Part shown: piece after piece, positions 1 through 8,390 of the stretch | Layout: each line of letters begins with the position of its first letter | How positions within the stretch are numbered: position 1 is the first letter of the stretch | Assembly (NCBI GenBank): GCA_029933755.1 | Contig: JAOZNO010000032.1 | Span: 1-12,810 of the forward strand | Reading direction: 5' to 3' | Length of the DNA: 12,810 nucleotides | Origin: Bacteroidales bacterium | GTDB lineage: Bacteria; Bacteroidota; Bacteroidia; Bacteroidales; NBLH01 | Program-made: the position numbers and the translations under genes | Notes under the pieces: generated by a model | What the model was told of the DNA's origin: nothing | Database searches by the model: none | What the model saw: only the letters and a program-made list of their open reading frames with translations

Positions 1-149
1 TAAGTCCTGAACTACTGGTAATTACAAAAACAAAGTAAGATATATATTAATAAGTACCTAATAATAAATACGATTAATTGATTTGAATAAATATTTTTTT
101 TTATAAATTAGTGACCTAATTTTACTTACAACCTAAATTTTAAATTATT

Positions 150-3100
150 ATGAAAAAATTATTAAACTTTAGCAGCTTGCTAATTGCATTTATGCTTTTT
201 TCCAGCCTTGCTTTTAGTCAGGGAGTTACTACTGCAACGTTAAAAGGTAAAGTTGTGGATGACAAAGGCACTGCTCTGGAAAGTGCAAATGTTGTACTTA
301 TCCATGAACCCTCTGGTTCGCAATATGGTTCAATAACCATGGAGGATGGCAGATTCACAATCGTTGGAGCGCGTGTTGGTGGTCCATATAAGGTAATTAT
401 ATCATCAGTTGGCTTTGCCAATAAAGAACAAAGTGATATTAATCTGAACCTAAATCAAACATTGAGACTTAATTTTGTATTAAAACAAACTGATCAGCAA
501 ATTGATGAAGTTGTAGTTAGTTTTGACAAAGCTGATGATATGAGTACGGAAAGAACGGGTGCTGAAACCTTTATTAAAAGCAAAGAGATAAATGCATTAC
601 CAACTATTTCCCGAGGACAAAAAGACTTTACACGTTTAACACCTCAATCAGATGGAAATAGTTTTGGTGGGATGAATAATCTTTACAATAACTTTTCATT
701 GGATGGTTCTATTTTTAACAATTCATTCGGTCTTGATTATGCCACACCAGGAGGACAGTCAGATGCTCAACCAGTTTCTTTAGATGCTATTGAACAAATT
801 CAAGTTTCATTGGCACCTTTTGATGTTCGTGAAGGTGGTTTTACAGGTGCAGGTATTAATGCTGTAACAAAATCTGGAACAAACAATATTGATGCTTCGG
901 CTTATTATTATTTCCGTAATGAGGGAATGATTGGAAAAAAAGTTGGAGATACTGAAATTGAAAATGATGATTTTAACACAAAATTATATGGATTTAGAGT
1001 AGGTGGTCCAATCATAAAAAATAAATTATTTTTCTTTGTTAACGCAGAAGGCGAGCGTAGAGAAGGACTTGCACATGGTTTTGTAGCAAGAGATGATGCC
1101 GGTCAAACAGACCCTAATGTAACATCAGTAAACAGAACAGATATACAAGCAGTTCATGACCACTTACTAAGTGAATGGGGTTATGAAGCTGGTGCTTATG
1201 AAGGCTATAACCATAGCACATATAATGACAAAGTATTAGCAAAATTAGACTGGAATATTAGTGACAAACATCACTTTACCATTCGGTATAATTACTTAAA
1301 TGCATGGAAAGATATTCTTCCTCATCCAGAAGCGATAATTGGTCGAGGACCAACTCCAAATCGTTTGCCTTTTGAGAATTCATCTTACACCATCTATAAT
1401 AAAATTAACTCTGTAGTTAGTGAATTAAATTCACGTTTTGGTGATAAAATATCAAATAAATTACTGGTAGGTTATACTACTTTTCGTGATCGTAGAGAGC
1501 CTTTTTCTGAGCCATTTCCTGTCATTGATATTTTTGACGCTAATGGTTTAGCTATTACAGCTGGTTCTGAAATGTTCTCAACGGGTAATGTATTAAATCA
1601 GGATGTATTTCAATTTACCAATAACTTATCATATTATGCCAACAAGCATACATTAACAGCTGGTGTAAACTTTGAAATGTTTAAGTTTGAAAATTCATTC
1701 AATTTATTTTACTACCCTTGGCACATGTATTTCACCTTAGATGATTTTCTTAATACAACTGCTGCGGATACCGATTATAATGCTGAAGTTGCGGCAAGCC
1801 AGCAAAATGACTATGCAATGTCCTATGTTGATGTCGCACAATTAGGTGTTTATTTTCAGGACGAATTCGCTGCAACAGACAATTTAAACCTTACCTTAGG
1901 TATACGTGTAGATGTACCTATTTACTTAAACTCTATTGAACCTGATGCAAATATTCAAGATTTTGATGGTTGGAGAGATGAAAATGGAGATCCTGTAAAA
2001 GTTGATCCTTCAGAATGGCCTGGCACTAATTTAATGTGGGCTCCTCGCTTTGGTTTCAACTGGGATGTGAAAGCAGACCAAACAGTTGTACTACGTGGTG
2101 GAACAGGTATCTTCTCAGGCCGTATTCCTTTTGTTTGGCTAGGTAATCAGGCAACAAATTCAATGCTTACTCCTGGTTACACGTTCCAGGTAAACTCAAC
2201 ATCTGAAGATTTTAGATTCCCACAAGTTTGGAAAAGTGATTTAGCTGTTGATTACAAATTTGCAGAAGGTTGGATTTTCTCTTTTGAAGGAATCTATTCA
2301 AAAGACATCAACGCTGTGGTTCACAGAAACTATGACATGTTAAAGCCTTCTGCTAATTTAACAGGCACAGGTGATACTCGTGCAATTTTTGGTGGATTTA
2401 ATGAAACACATATCTATTCCTCAACTGAAGCGTATACTTTTTTAGATGCAGGAACTATCGTAATGGATAATGTAAAAGAAGGACATTCATACACATTAAC
2501 AGGTCAGTTAAAGAAAAACTTTGCTTTTGGATTAAGTGGAAATATAGCATATACCTATTTGCAAGCAAAGGATTACACTTCTATACCTGCTGAAATTGCA
2601 GCAGATGCATTCCAACGTAATCCGGTTGTTGGTGACCCAAATCAACCAATGTTCTCTTATTCTCGTTACGGTTTAAAACACCGTATTATTGCATCCTTAA
2701 TATACGGTAAATCGTATAAAAATATGGCATCTTCATTTGCAGTAGTTTTTGAAGCAGGTCAGGGAAACAGATACTCTTATGCTTATCTTGGTGATTTAAA
2801 TCAGGATGGAATTGCAAGTAATAATGATTTACTTTATATACCAGCAAGCCAATCAGATATTAATTTTGGAACAATTAATGGCACAGGTGATGGAGTTATT
2901 GCAGGTGATGCTGCAGCACAGTGGACTGCTTTAAATGCATATATTGAACAAGATCCGTACATGAGCGAGCACAGAGGTGAATATGCTGAACGTCATGGAG
3001 CTGTGTTACCATGGTTTGCACAATTTGATTTCAAATTCATGCAAGACTTTAGCTTAAAATCAGGTGAAAAAGCAAATACCTTAAGGTTAAGTTTTGACAT

Positions 3101-3305
3101 TTTAAATATGGGTAATATGTTTAGCTCTAATTGGGGTGTTCGCCAGATGCCAACAACAACAACACCTATTTCAGTAAGTGGTTTGGATAATAACAATGTT
3201 CCTTATTTTAGTTTTGATACTAATTTAACAGACACATACATTGATGATGTTTCAATCCTTTCAAAATGGCAATTACAAATTGGTGTTCGTTATATTTTTC
3301 ATTAA
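150..3305 (+). CDS. Oar-like TonB-dependent outer-membrane receptor
   Basis: Large outer-membrane receptor of 1051 residues, expected to import an unidentified ligand using TonB/ExbBD energy. Residues 1 to about 23 form a Sec signal peptide (KK n-region, hydrophobic core, cleavage near AFSQ). Residues about 28-113 are a carboxypeptidase-regulatory-like domain (LKGKVVDDKG, then MEDGRFTI and YKVIISSVGF). A TonB-box-like IDEVVV lies at 118-123. A plug domain follows at about 135-240 (NFSLDGSIFNNSFG, then LDAIEQIQVSLAPFDVREGGFTGAGINAVTKSG in pieces), and the rest is the barrel, ending in a strand at YIFH. Length and layout match the Oar/CarboxypepD_reg receptors of Bacteroidota. No SusD-like lipoprotein follows, so a SusC glycan-uptake role is not supported. 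The ATG at 150 is chosen because it directly gives the signal peptide; the leader is A/T-rich with no clear Shine-Dalgarno. In 1-149 I see only A/T-rich DNA, including a T-run near 94-102, and no convincing promoter. A strong terminator follows. Function class is secure, ligand unknown. Confidence 0.93.
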   Translation: MKKLLNFSSLLIAFMLFSSLAFSQGVTTATLKGKVVDDKGTALESANVVLIHEPSGSQYGSITMEDGRFTIVGARVGGPYKVIISSVGFANKEQSDINLNLNQTLRLNFVLKQTDQQIDEVVVSFDKADDMSTERTGAETFIKSKEINALPTISRGQKDFTRLTPQSDGNSFGGMNNLYNNFSLDGSIFNNSFGLDYATPGGQSDAQPVSLDAIEQIQVSLAPFDVREGGFTGAGINAVTKSGTNNIDASAYYYFRNEGMIGKKVGDTEIENDDFNTKLYGFRVGGPIIKNKLFFFVNAEGERREGLAHGFVARDDAGQTDPNVTSVNRTDIQAVHDHLLSEWGYEAGAYEGYNHSTYNDKVLAKLDWNISDKHHFTIRYNYLNAWKDILPHPEAIIGRGPTPNRLPFENSSYTIYNKINSVVSELNSRFGDKISNKLLVGYTTFRDRREPFSEPFPVIDIFDANGLAITAGSEMFSTGNVLNQDVFQFTNNLSYYANKHTLTAGVNFEMFKFENSFNLFYYPWHMYFTLDDFLNTTAADTDYNAEVAASQQNDYAMSYVDVAQLGVYFQDEFAATDNLNLTLGIRVDVPIYLNSIEPDANIQDFDGWRDENGDPVKVDPSEWPGTNLMWAPRFGFNWDVKADQTVVLRGGTGIFSGRIPFVWLGNQATNSMLTPGYTFQVNSTSEDFRFPQVWKSDLAVDYKFAEGWIFSFEGIYSKDINAVVHRNYDMLKPSANLTGTGDTRAIFGGFNETHIYSSTEAYTFLDAGTIVMDNVKEGHSYTLTGQLKKNFAFGLSGNIAYTYLQAKDYTSIPAEIAADAFQRNPVVGDPNQPMFSYSRYGLKHRIIASLIYGKSYKNMASSFAVVFEAGQGNRYSYAYLGDLNQDGIASNNDLLYIPASQSDINFGTINGTGDGVIAGDAAAQWTALNAYIEQDPYMSEHRGEYAERHGAVLPWFAQFDFKFMQDFSLKSGEKANTLRLSFDILNMGNMFSSNWGVRQMPTTTTPISVSGLDNNNVPYFSFDTNLTDTYIDDVSILSKWQLQIGVRYIFH

Positions 3306-3328
3306 TATTTAGGCCACTAATAATAATT

Positions 3329-3346
3329 AATTGAGCTAGCTCAATT
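3329..3346. repeat. 18-bp perfect palindrome upstream of the terminator
   Basis: AATTGAGCTAGCTCAATT equals its own reverse complement over all 18 bases and lies 24 bp after the receptor stop codon and 11 bp before the terminator stem. Its core AGCTAGCT recurs at 3397-3404, just after the terminator, in the context TCAATTAGCTAGCT. It could be a dimeric-regulator site or a cruciform or RNA processing hairpin. No function is proven by sequence alone. Confidence 0.55.
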
Positions 3347-3357
3347 CTATTTAAAGC

Positions 3358-3386
3358 AACCCGGTATTTAACTATACCGGGTTTTT
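3358..3386 (+). terminator. Rho-independent terminator of the receptor gene
   Basis: A perfect 10-bp stem (AACCCGGTAT at 3358-3367 with ATACCGGGTT at 3374-3383) encloses the six-base loop TTAACT and runs into TTTTT at 3382-3386. The CCGG core is unusually GC-rich for this DNA. It starts about 50 bp after the receptor stop codon and separates that gene from the next. Confidence 0.92.
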
Positions 3387-3490
3387 ATTTTCAATTAGCT
3401 AGCTTTTTGTCAAAAAATCGAGGTTCTTATTGTTAATCCTAAATAATTATCTTTATTTTTACACATTAGATAATGATACAAATATAAGAA

Positions 3491-6400
3491 TTGAAAAAAA
3501 TATTATTACTCATATTAGTTTCAGTATTAATTGCTCCTATTTTCATAAAAGCCCAGTTTTATAATGGGCATAAAATGTCTTTTGGAAAAAACAGGGTACA
3601 ATTTAACTACTTTTACTGGGAATATTATCGTTTTAAACGATATGACACTTACTTTTATTTAGGCGGTAAAAATCTTGCCCGCTACACATCAAAAGTTATA
3701 GATGAAGAATTAAAATATTTTGAAAACTTTTTTAGTCATAACCTAAATCAACGAATGATTTTTTTGATTTTCAATAAACATTCAGAGTTTAAACAAAGTA
3801 ATATTGGCTTGGTGTCTGGTAATGAAGAAACAAACATTGGTGGCACATCCAAAATTATTGACAATAAAGTTTTTATTTTCTACGAAGGCGATCACCAAAA
3901 ATTCGTAAAACAAATTAGAGCCGCTATTGCTGAAGTTTTTCTTATTGATATGCTTTACGGAGGAAGTTTTAAACAAAAAGTATCTTCTTCCACTCTATTA
4001 AACCTTCCGGATTGGTTTTATCACGGACTAATAGCATACTTGTCTGAAAATTGGAGTGTAGAACAAGATAACTTGACCAAAGACCTGCTTGAGCGTGGAA
4101 AACTTGAAAAAATAAACCACCTTACTGATAATAACGCAATTGTAGGAGGAGCAGCTATTTGGAATTTTATTGTTAAATATTATGGCGAAGCTGTAATATC
4201 AAATATTATTTATCTAACACGGGTAAACAAAAACCCCGAAACAGGTTTTATGTATGTACTTGGTACAGATATGGAGTCACTTAGCTATATGTGGATTGAT
4301 TATTACAAAAAAAGATATGAAACAGATAAAAACGAAACCACAGAAGAAAAAGAAATCTTATTAAAACCAAAAAAGAAAAGAACATATCAACATGTTAAAT
4401 ACAGCCCTGATCAAAAACACATTGCTTTTACAACAAATCATTCTGGCAAACGGAAAATATGGATTTATAATACCACAACTGAAAAAAAGAAAAAAATAAT
4501 CCGTTTAGAACATCGTTTACATCAACTGGTCGATTATTCTTATCCTATAATTGCCTGGCATCCAACAGGGAAAATTTTAGCTTTTATTGCTGAAGAAAAA
4601 GGAAGGATTGTACTAAATTTTTACATGTTAGAATCTGGAAAGATAATAAAACGTAAAATGGCTTATTTTGATAAAATTCTTGATTTTTCTTATTCTGACC
4701 GGGGAATGGATATGGTTTTTTCTGCTGTAATAAATGGACAAACAGATATATATGTTTATAATCTATCAGCTGGGGCAAATAAAAAAATAACAAATGATGT
4801 TGCTGATGACTTATATCCCCAATTTATTGAAAACTCAAGTAAAATAATTTTTTCTTCAAATCGTTTGAATGACACCTTAAAAGTTGACAAGACAATAAAA
4901 CCCCAAATTTCACCAACATATGATTTATATGTTTATGACAGGGAAACAAAATCAACGGTATTAACAAATGTAACGAATACCCCTTTGGTGAATGAAACAT
5001 TACCTCTGGGTATTAAAAGTAATACATATTCGTATTTGAGTGATAAAAACGGTATTAACAACAGATATCTAGCAACTTATGATAGCACAATAAGTCATAT
5101 AGACACGACTACTCATTACCGATTTTACACCACGCAATTACCTCAAACAAACAATAACCGAAATATCACATCGTATGATATTAATCCTGAGAGTAATTCA
5201 TCAGCAGAAATAATGTATTATTATGGACAGGATAAACTATATGAAAACATTTACAAACAAGACATTAGCGACAATCAACTTAAACAAACCACTTACAGGA
5301 AAGAAAAAAACAAATGGTATCAGAAGCAAGATAGTTTAAAAATTGTTGAAGAACAGAAACTAATAAAAAAACAAGAAATTAGAGATAGTTTAGCCAGAAC
5401 CAATTCCATTCCTCACCCAGACACGGTGTTAATTGATATTAATTATTATGTTTTTGAACGAGAAAAGGAAAACCCTTATCACATTGTTTATGGTACAGAC
5501 AGTCTTGATTTTGAAGAAGAGAAAGACACCTTAAGCTGGCCTGAACAAAAAATTTACCTGACCTCATTCTACCCAGACCAAATGGTTACACAAGTTGATT
5601 TTGGTTTTCTCAATGACAGCTATCAGGCCTTTGTTCCTGGCGCATACTATTTTAACCCGGGATTTAATGTTTTTACAAAAATAGGTGTTACTGATCTTTT
5701 TGAAGACTACAAACTTACTGGAGGGTTTCGTTTTGCAGGAAATTTTGACAGTTTTGAATATTTATTAAGTGTTGAGGATTTAAAAAACAGGTGGGATAAA
5801 CAATATTTATATCATCGCTTATCTGTTATTAATGGTACGGAAGGCTATACTCCTGTCAAAGTAATTACTAATGAACTGAAATACAGACTGTCATACCCAT
5901 TTAATCAAGTAAGCTCAGTCCGTGGAATGCTTAGTTTAAGATCTGACAGAGGGGTTGAATTAGCATTTTTACGAAACAGTCTTTTTTCAGAAGACTATTA
6001 CCGATTTTTAGGAGGACTAAAACTAGAATATATTTTTGATAATACGATTGAAAGAGGCATAAACTTATATAATGGTACTCGATTTAAAGTTTTTGGAGAA
6101 TACTACCAGGGGTTATCACCCACTACTGAGCAAACCTATATACTGGGAGCTGATTTTCGTTTTTACCTTCCAATACACCGAAGCTTAATTTTTGCAGGAA
6201 GAATTGCTGCCAGCACTTCGTTTGGAACGGGTAAACTCTTATATTATTTGGGAAGTGTTGATAATTGGATGAATCTGTCTATGGATATTCCTACTTTTGA
6301 TAGAACAGTTGAAATTGATGAGGAAGAAAACTATATTTTTCAAGCAGTAGCATCTGATATGCGTGGGTTTATTCAAAATGCACGTAACGGAAATAGTTTT

Positions 6401-6751
6401 GCCTTAGCTAATGCAGAAATTAGATGGCCAATCATACAATATCTGGCGAACAGAACACTTAACTCATCGTTTGCAAATAATTTTCAAATAGTCGGTTTTA
6501 CTGATATTGGAAGTGCCTGGTCCGGGCCTGTCCCGTGGGGCAGTGATAATGCATACAATAAGCAAATTATTGAAAATAACCCTATTCGTATTATCATTCA
6601 TAAAACCCGTTCACCATTAATTGTTGGTTATGGATTCGGCTTACGGTCAAAAATTTTGGGGTATTTTGTACGTGCAGACTGGGCATGGGGAGTTGACGGA
6701 GATGTAATATTACCCCGAGTTTTTTATTTATCTTTAAGCCTAGATTTCTAG
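3491..6751 (+). CDS. Peptidase-MA-like / Tol-type propeller / outer-membrane barrel fusion protein
   Basis: Outer-membrane protein of 1086 residues with three modules. The start is TTG at 3491: it alone gives a complete signal peptide (MKKILLLILV..., cleavage near residue 21, KA|QF), while the first ATG lies beyond it at residue 29. Residues about 30-275 resemble the peptidase-MA-like domain: ...FVKQIRAAIAEVFLIDMLYGGS at 138-159 in the helix that normally carries HExxH, and LPDWFYHGLIAYLS at 172-185 in place of the usual WFxEGLxEY stretch. The zinc-binding HExxH residues are absent, so peptidase activity is unlikely. Residues about 299-486 hold PD40/TolB-type blades (YSPDQKHIAF, WHPTGKILAF, YSDRGMDMVF, FIENSSKIIFSSNR). 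A charged, possibly coiled segment lies at 603-635. From about 690 a beta-barrel runs to the terminal strand FYLSLSLDF with C-terminal Phe; GYGFGLRSKILGYFVRADWAWGVDG (in pieces, near 1046-1070) recalls the end of Omp85/BamA-type barrels. TATCTTTA at 3449-3456 weakly resembles a Bacteroidota -7 element. The exact role is unknown. Confidence 0.85.
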   Translation: MKKILLLILVSVLIAPIFIKAQFYNGHKMSFGKNRVQFNYFYWEYYRFKRYDTYFYLGGKNLARYTSKVIDEELKYFENFFSHNLNQRMIFLIFNKHSEFKQSNIGLVSGNEETNIGGTSKIIDNKVFIFYEGDHQKFVKQIRAAIAEVFLIDMLYGGSFKQKVSSSTLLNLPDWFYHGLIAYLSENWSVEQDNLTKDLLERGKLEKINHLTDNNAIVGGAAIWNFIVKYYGEAVISNIIYLTRVNKNPETGFMYVLGTDMESLSYMWIDYYKKRYETDKNETTEEKEILLKPKKKRTYQHVKYSPDQKHIAFTTNHSGKRKIWIYNTTTEKKKKIIRLEHRLHQLVDYSYPIIAWHPTGKILAFIAEEKGRIVLNFYMLESGKIIKRKMAYFDKILDFSYSDRGMDMVFSAVINGQTDIYVYNLSAGANKKITNDVADDLYPQFIENSSKIIFSSNRLNDTLKVDKTIKPQISPTYDLYVYDRETKSTVLTNVTNTPLVNETLPLGIKSNTYSYLSDKNGINNRYLATYDSTISHIDTTTHYRFYTTQLPQTNNNRNITSYDINPESNSSAEIMYYYGQDKLYENIYKQDISDNQLKQTTYRKEKNKWYQKQDSLKIVEEQKLIKKQEIRDSLARTNSIPHPDTVLIDINYYVFEREKENPYHIVYGTDSLDFEEEKDTLSWPEQKIYLTSFYPDQMVTQVDFGFLNDSYQAFVPGAYYFNPGFNVFTKIGVTDLFEDYKLTGGFRFAGNFDSFEYLLSVEDLKNRWDKQYLYHRLSVINGTEGYTPVKVITNELKYRLSYPFNQVSSVRGMLSLRSDRGVELAFLRNSLFSEDYYRFLGGLKLEYIFDNTIERGINLYNGTRFKVFGEYYQGLSPTTEQTYILGADFRFYLPIHRSLIFAGRIAASTSFGTGKLLYYLGSVDNWMNLSMDIPTFDRTVEIDEEENYIFQAVASDMRGFIQNARNGNSFALANAEIRWPIIQYLANRTLNSSFANNFQIVGFTDIGSAWSGPVPWGSDNAYNKQIIENNPIRIIIHKTRSPLIVGYGFGLRSKILGYFVRADWAWGVDGDVILPRVFYLSLSLDF

Positions 6752-6753
6752 GT

Positions 6754-6822
6754 AAAACATAGACTTTAGCTAAACGTTGAATAATAGTAGTCCAAACCCT
6801 GCACGACAAGACTATGTTTTTT
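6754..6822 (+). terminator. Possible long-loop hairpin terminator after the propeller/barrel gene
   Basis: AAAACATAGACTT (6754-6766) pairs with AAGACTATGTTTT (6808-6820) with one A-A mismatch in 13 positions, starting three bases after the stop codon. The downstream arm runs into six T residues (6817-6822). The 41-base loop is long and the stem AT-rich, so it may be a weak terminator, a processing hairpin or a small repeat. The rest of the gap to 7030 contains only a short inverted pair (TTATGATA at 6864-6871 and TATCATAA at 6931-6938) and no gene I can support. Confidence 0.4.
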
Positions 6823-7030
6823 ATACTGCAAAACAGAATCAAAAACAATATATAATTTGCAACTTATGATAGCAACGCGTCAGCCCCCATAACACATTGA
6901 CTAACAAGACATTATACGACTCACGCTATTTATCATAAAGTATTGACTATTAATAGTTTAATTTAAAATCTTTTACCCGGAACAAAGTCGAAGGGCTAAT
7001 CTAAAATTTATAATTTAACGAAGTGTTGTT

Positions 7031-7399
7031 ATGAGTATGAACGAATTAATAATAATATTAGCAATAGGCATGGCAGCGGGTTTCCTTAGCGGAAGCATGG
7101 GTGTTGGAGGTGGTGTAATCATTGTTCCAGCCCTTATATTTTTTATGGGATTTTCACTTCATCAGGCTCAAGGAACAAGTTTAGCTTTAATGACAATTCC
7201 AGTAATGATCGTAGCTGCTTCAAATTTTTACAAAGAAGGTTTTATCGAGATTAAAGTAGCTTTACTGTTAGCTGTCACTTTTGTGGTTGGAGGCTATATA
7301 GGCTCTAAATTTTCGATTATGATGCCCGAAAAAATTATGAAAAAAGCTTTTGGTGTTTTTATGCTGTTTGTTGCTTTAAAAATGATTTTCAGTAAATAA
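7031..7399 (+). CDS. Single-repeat TauE/SafE family (DUF81) membrane permease
   Basis: Small inner-membrane protein of 122 residues matching one half of the TauE/SafE family, whose members export sulfite, sulfoacetate and other anions or organic acids. The family signature GSMGVGGGVIIVP sits at 21-33, after an N-terminal hydrophobic helix (5-18). Further hydrophobic segments lie near 47-63, 75-92 (ending GGYIGSKF) and 104-119. Full-length members are about 250 residues with two such repeats; this one ends cleanly at MIFSK after one repeat, and no second half follows in any frame. Single-repeat versions are known in Bacteroidota and presumably dimerise (inference). The first codon could be ATG 7031 or ATG 7037; neither has a good ribosome site. 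Neighbours give no hint of the substrate. A MITE-like element begins 14 bp past the stop, so loss of a second half through its insertion was considered, but the protein end looks natural. Confidence 0.85.
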   Translation: MSMNELIIILAIGMAAGFLSGSMGVGGGVIIVPALIFFMGFSLHQAQGTSLALMTIPVMIVAASNFYKEGFIEIKVALLLAVTFVVGGYIGSKFSIMMPEKIMKKAFGVFMLFVALKMIFSK

Positions 7400-7413
7400 G
7401 CACTAAGTACTAT

Positions 7414-7640
7414 TTAACCCGGATAATTCATGTTTTTAGCTTTGTGCAGATGCGAGACGTCGAAATCTGTCGACATATCTTTATATTTCAAGGGTTTCGC
7501 AACGAAGCAGATGTGCAAAGATAAGAACAAGCGATACCCAAATTTGGGTACTGCAAAATTTAACAATCAGGAGCTTAACGCTAAGATATTCAGCATAATA
7601 AAATAGTTTAGGGTGAAGAGCGGTGAATAATGCGGGTTAA
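7414..7640. mobile_element. MITE-like non-autonomous element with 17-nt terminal inverted repeats
   Basis: The left end TTAACCCGGATAATTCA (7414-7430) matches the reverse complement of the right end TGAATAATGCGGGTTAA (7624-7640) at 15 of 17 positions. If the outer TTAA is a 4-bp target duplication, the inverted repeat proper begins CCCG. The 193-bp interior has no coding frame but holds a perfect 16-bp palindrome, the small hairpin GTCGA-N6-TCGAC (7459-7474) and a loosely matching inverted pair (7440-7453 with 7507-7520, 10 of 14). Together these fit a miniature inverted-repeat element mobilised by a transposase encoded elsewhere. I cannot name the IS family from sequence alone. It lies 14 bp after the permease stop codon. 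An alternative is a structured intergenic repeat that is not mobile. Confidence 0.6.
7535..7550. repeat. 16-bp perfect palindrome inside the MITE-like element
   Basis: TACCCAAATTTGGGTA reads the same on both strands and lies close to the middle of the inverted-repeat element (element centre about 7527). It may be the tip of a fold-back structure or a protein-binding site carried by the element. Confidence 0.55.
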
Positions 7641-7745
7641 TGACAACAAAGAGAATGACCACTAAATGACCATCGGATGAAAGCGCAGCAAATGATAACT
7701 TAGTGTTAATTCGTGTAATTAGTAGAAAAATTAAAAAATAAGCAC
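7639..7745. repeat. Degenerate AATGAC-type repeats and leader before the lipoprotein gene
   Basis: The segment 7639-7660 matches 10190-10211 at 19 of 22 positions (pattern AATGRCARCAAAG, one base, GAATGACC), showing that the two intergenic regions share a dispersed repeat. More AATGACC words follow (7664-7670), and 7683-7693 carries a related CGCAGCAAATG. The rest, 7694-7745, is A/T-rich with the near-repeat TTAGTGTTAATT / CGTGTAATTAGTAG and a purine-rich leader. No gene or clear promoter is visible here. Confidence 0.55.
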
Positions 7746-8294
7746 ATGAAAAACAAATACAACCAACTATTTATCCTAATTATTTTATTAGGTATTATAA
7801 GCTGTTACGATCCAACACAAACTATTGAAAAAGAAAATTTTATCATAAAAATTCCTGATGATATAAAAGAAATAGAGAACTTAGTATCACTTAATAAGGA
7901 AATAAGAATTTGGACAAAAGATGCAGAAATGATCTATGGTCGTAAGTATAATTTTTACATTATTGTTTTACAAGACATGAAAAGTGAATTAGATAAAGAA
8001 TACACAATAAAAAACTTTATTAATGAAAAGATTGATACTTTATGGAAAGCAAATAGATACCTAAATGCTTATGAAGAAGTAATTAATGAAAAACCGGCTT
8101 TTATATCAGAAATTTCTACAAGGGACAGTTCAGGCGGTATGGGGTTTGTAGGGCGAAACGTTTTTTGGAGAATAGCAGTTCTGGAATCTGATAATAGTTT
8201 TTTTACTATTTTGACTTACGAAAACGCACTTCAGCACGGGTACTTTAAAAATGAAGAAACAAGGAATACTATTAGGTCTTTTATCATAAAATAA
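7746..8294 (+). CDS. Small exported lipoprotein, possibly PsbP/Mog1-like fold
   Basis: Protein of 182 residues with a lipoprotein signal peptide: basic start MKNKYNQ, hydrophobic LFILIILLG, and lipobox I-I-S-C with the lipidated cysteine at residue 20. The mature part is soluble and I do not recognise a named family. Its order of elements (FIIKIPDDIKE near the start, a central INEKPAFISEI, then WRIAVLESDNSFFTILTYENA and a closing EETRNTIRSFIIK) recalls the small PsbP/Mog1-type fold, where a strand ending in ...LTY... precedes a helix and a final ...SF.... That is inference. ATG 7746 gives the signal peptide directly. The local leader around the start (CACATGAAAAACAAAT) resembles that of the following gene at 8391 (CACATGAAACAAAT). 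A hairpin-containing 96-bp gap separates them, so co-transcription is possible but not shown. Confidence 0.75.
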   Translation: MKNKYNQLFILIILLGIISCYDPTQTIEKENFIIKIPDDIKEIENLVSLNKEIRIWTKDAEMIYGRKYNFYIIVLQDMKSELDKEYTIKNFINEKIDTLWKANRYLNAYEEVINEKPAFISEISTRDSSGGMGFVGRNVFWRIAVLESDNSFFTILTYENALQHGYFKNEETRNTIRSFIIK

Positions 8295-8299
8295 AAAAG

Positions 8300-8359
8300 A
8301 TGAAACATCCATGTCAAAGGCTTTGCCACCCGAGGTAATGACTATTCAGGATGTTCCAT
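8300..8359. repeat. Imperfect inverted repeat between lipoprotein and Tim44-like genes
   Basis: The arms 8300-8310 (ATGAAACATCC) and 8349-8359 (GGATGTTCCAT) pair at 10 of 11 positions around a 38-base loop that holds a small GGC-TTT-GCC hairpin (8319-8327). No T-run follows, so an intrinsic terminator is unlikely. It may be an RNA processing or attenuation structure, or a small intergenic repeat. Confidence 0.45.
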
Positions 8360-8390
8360 GTGATAATTAAAAAACAATAAAAAAAGACAC

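Noticed and set aside
150..3305. SusC-type glycan importer
   Set aside because: The domain order alone would allow it, but no SusD partner or carbohydrate-active enzyme is nearby and the plug and barrel read as Oar-like.
6594..6848. 84-residue reverse-strand open frame across the end of the propeller/barrel gene
   Set aside because: It overlaps a clear gene in antisense, has no recognisable domain, and its 5' part lies in the hairpin region. The other reverse-strand frames are likewise shadows of genes.
7437..7444. TAGCTTTG, an exact match to the Bacteroidota -7 pattern TAnnTTTG
   Set aside because: It lies inside the left part of the MITE-like element, lacks a TTTG or TTG at the proper distance upstream, and is about 300 bp from the next gene, so chance is likely.
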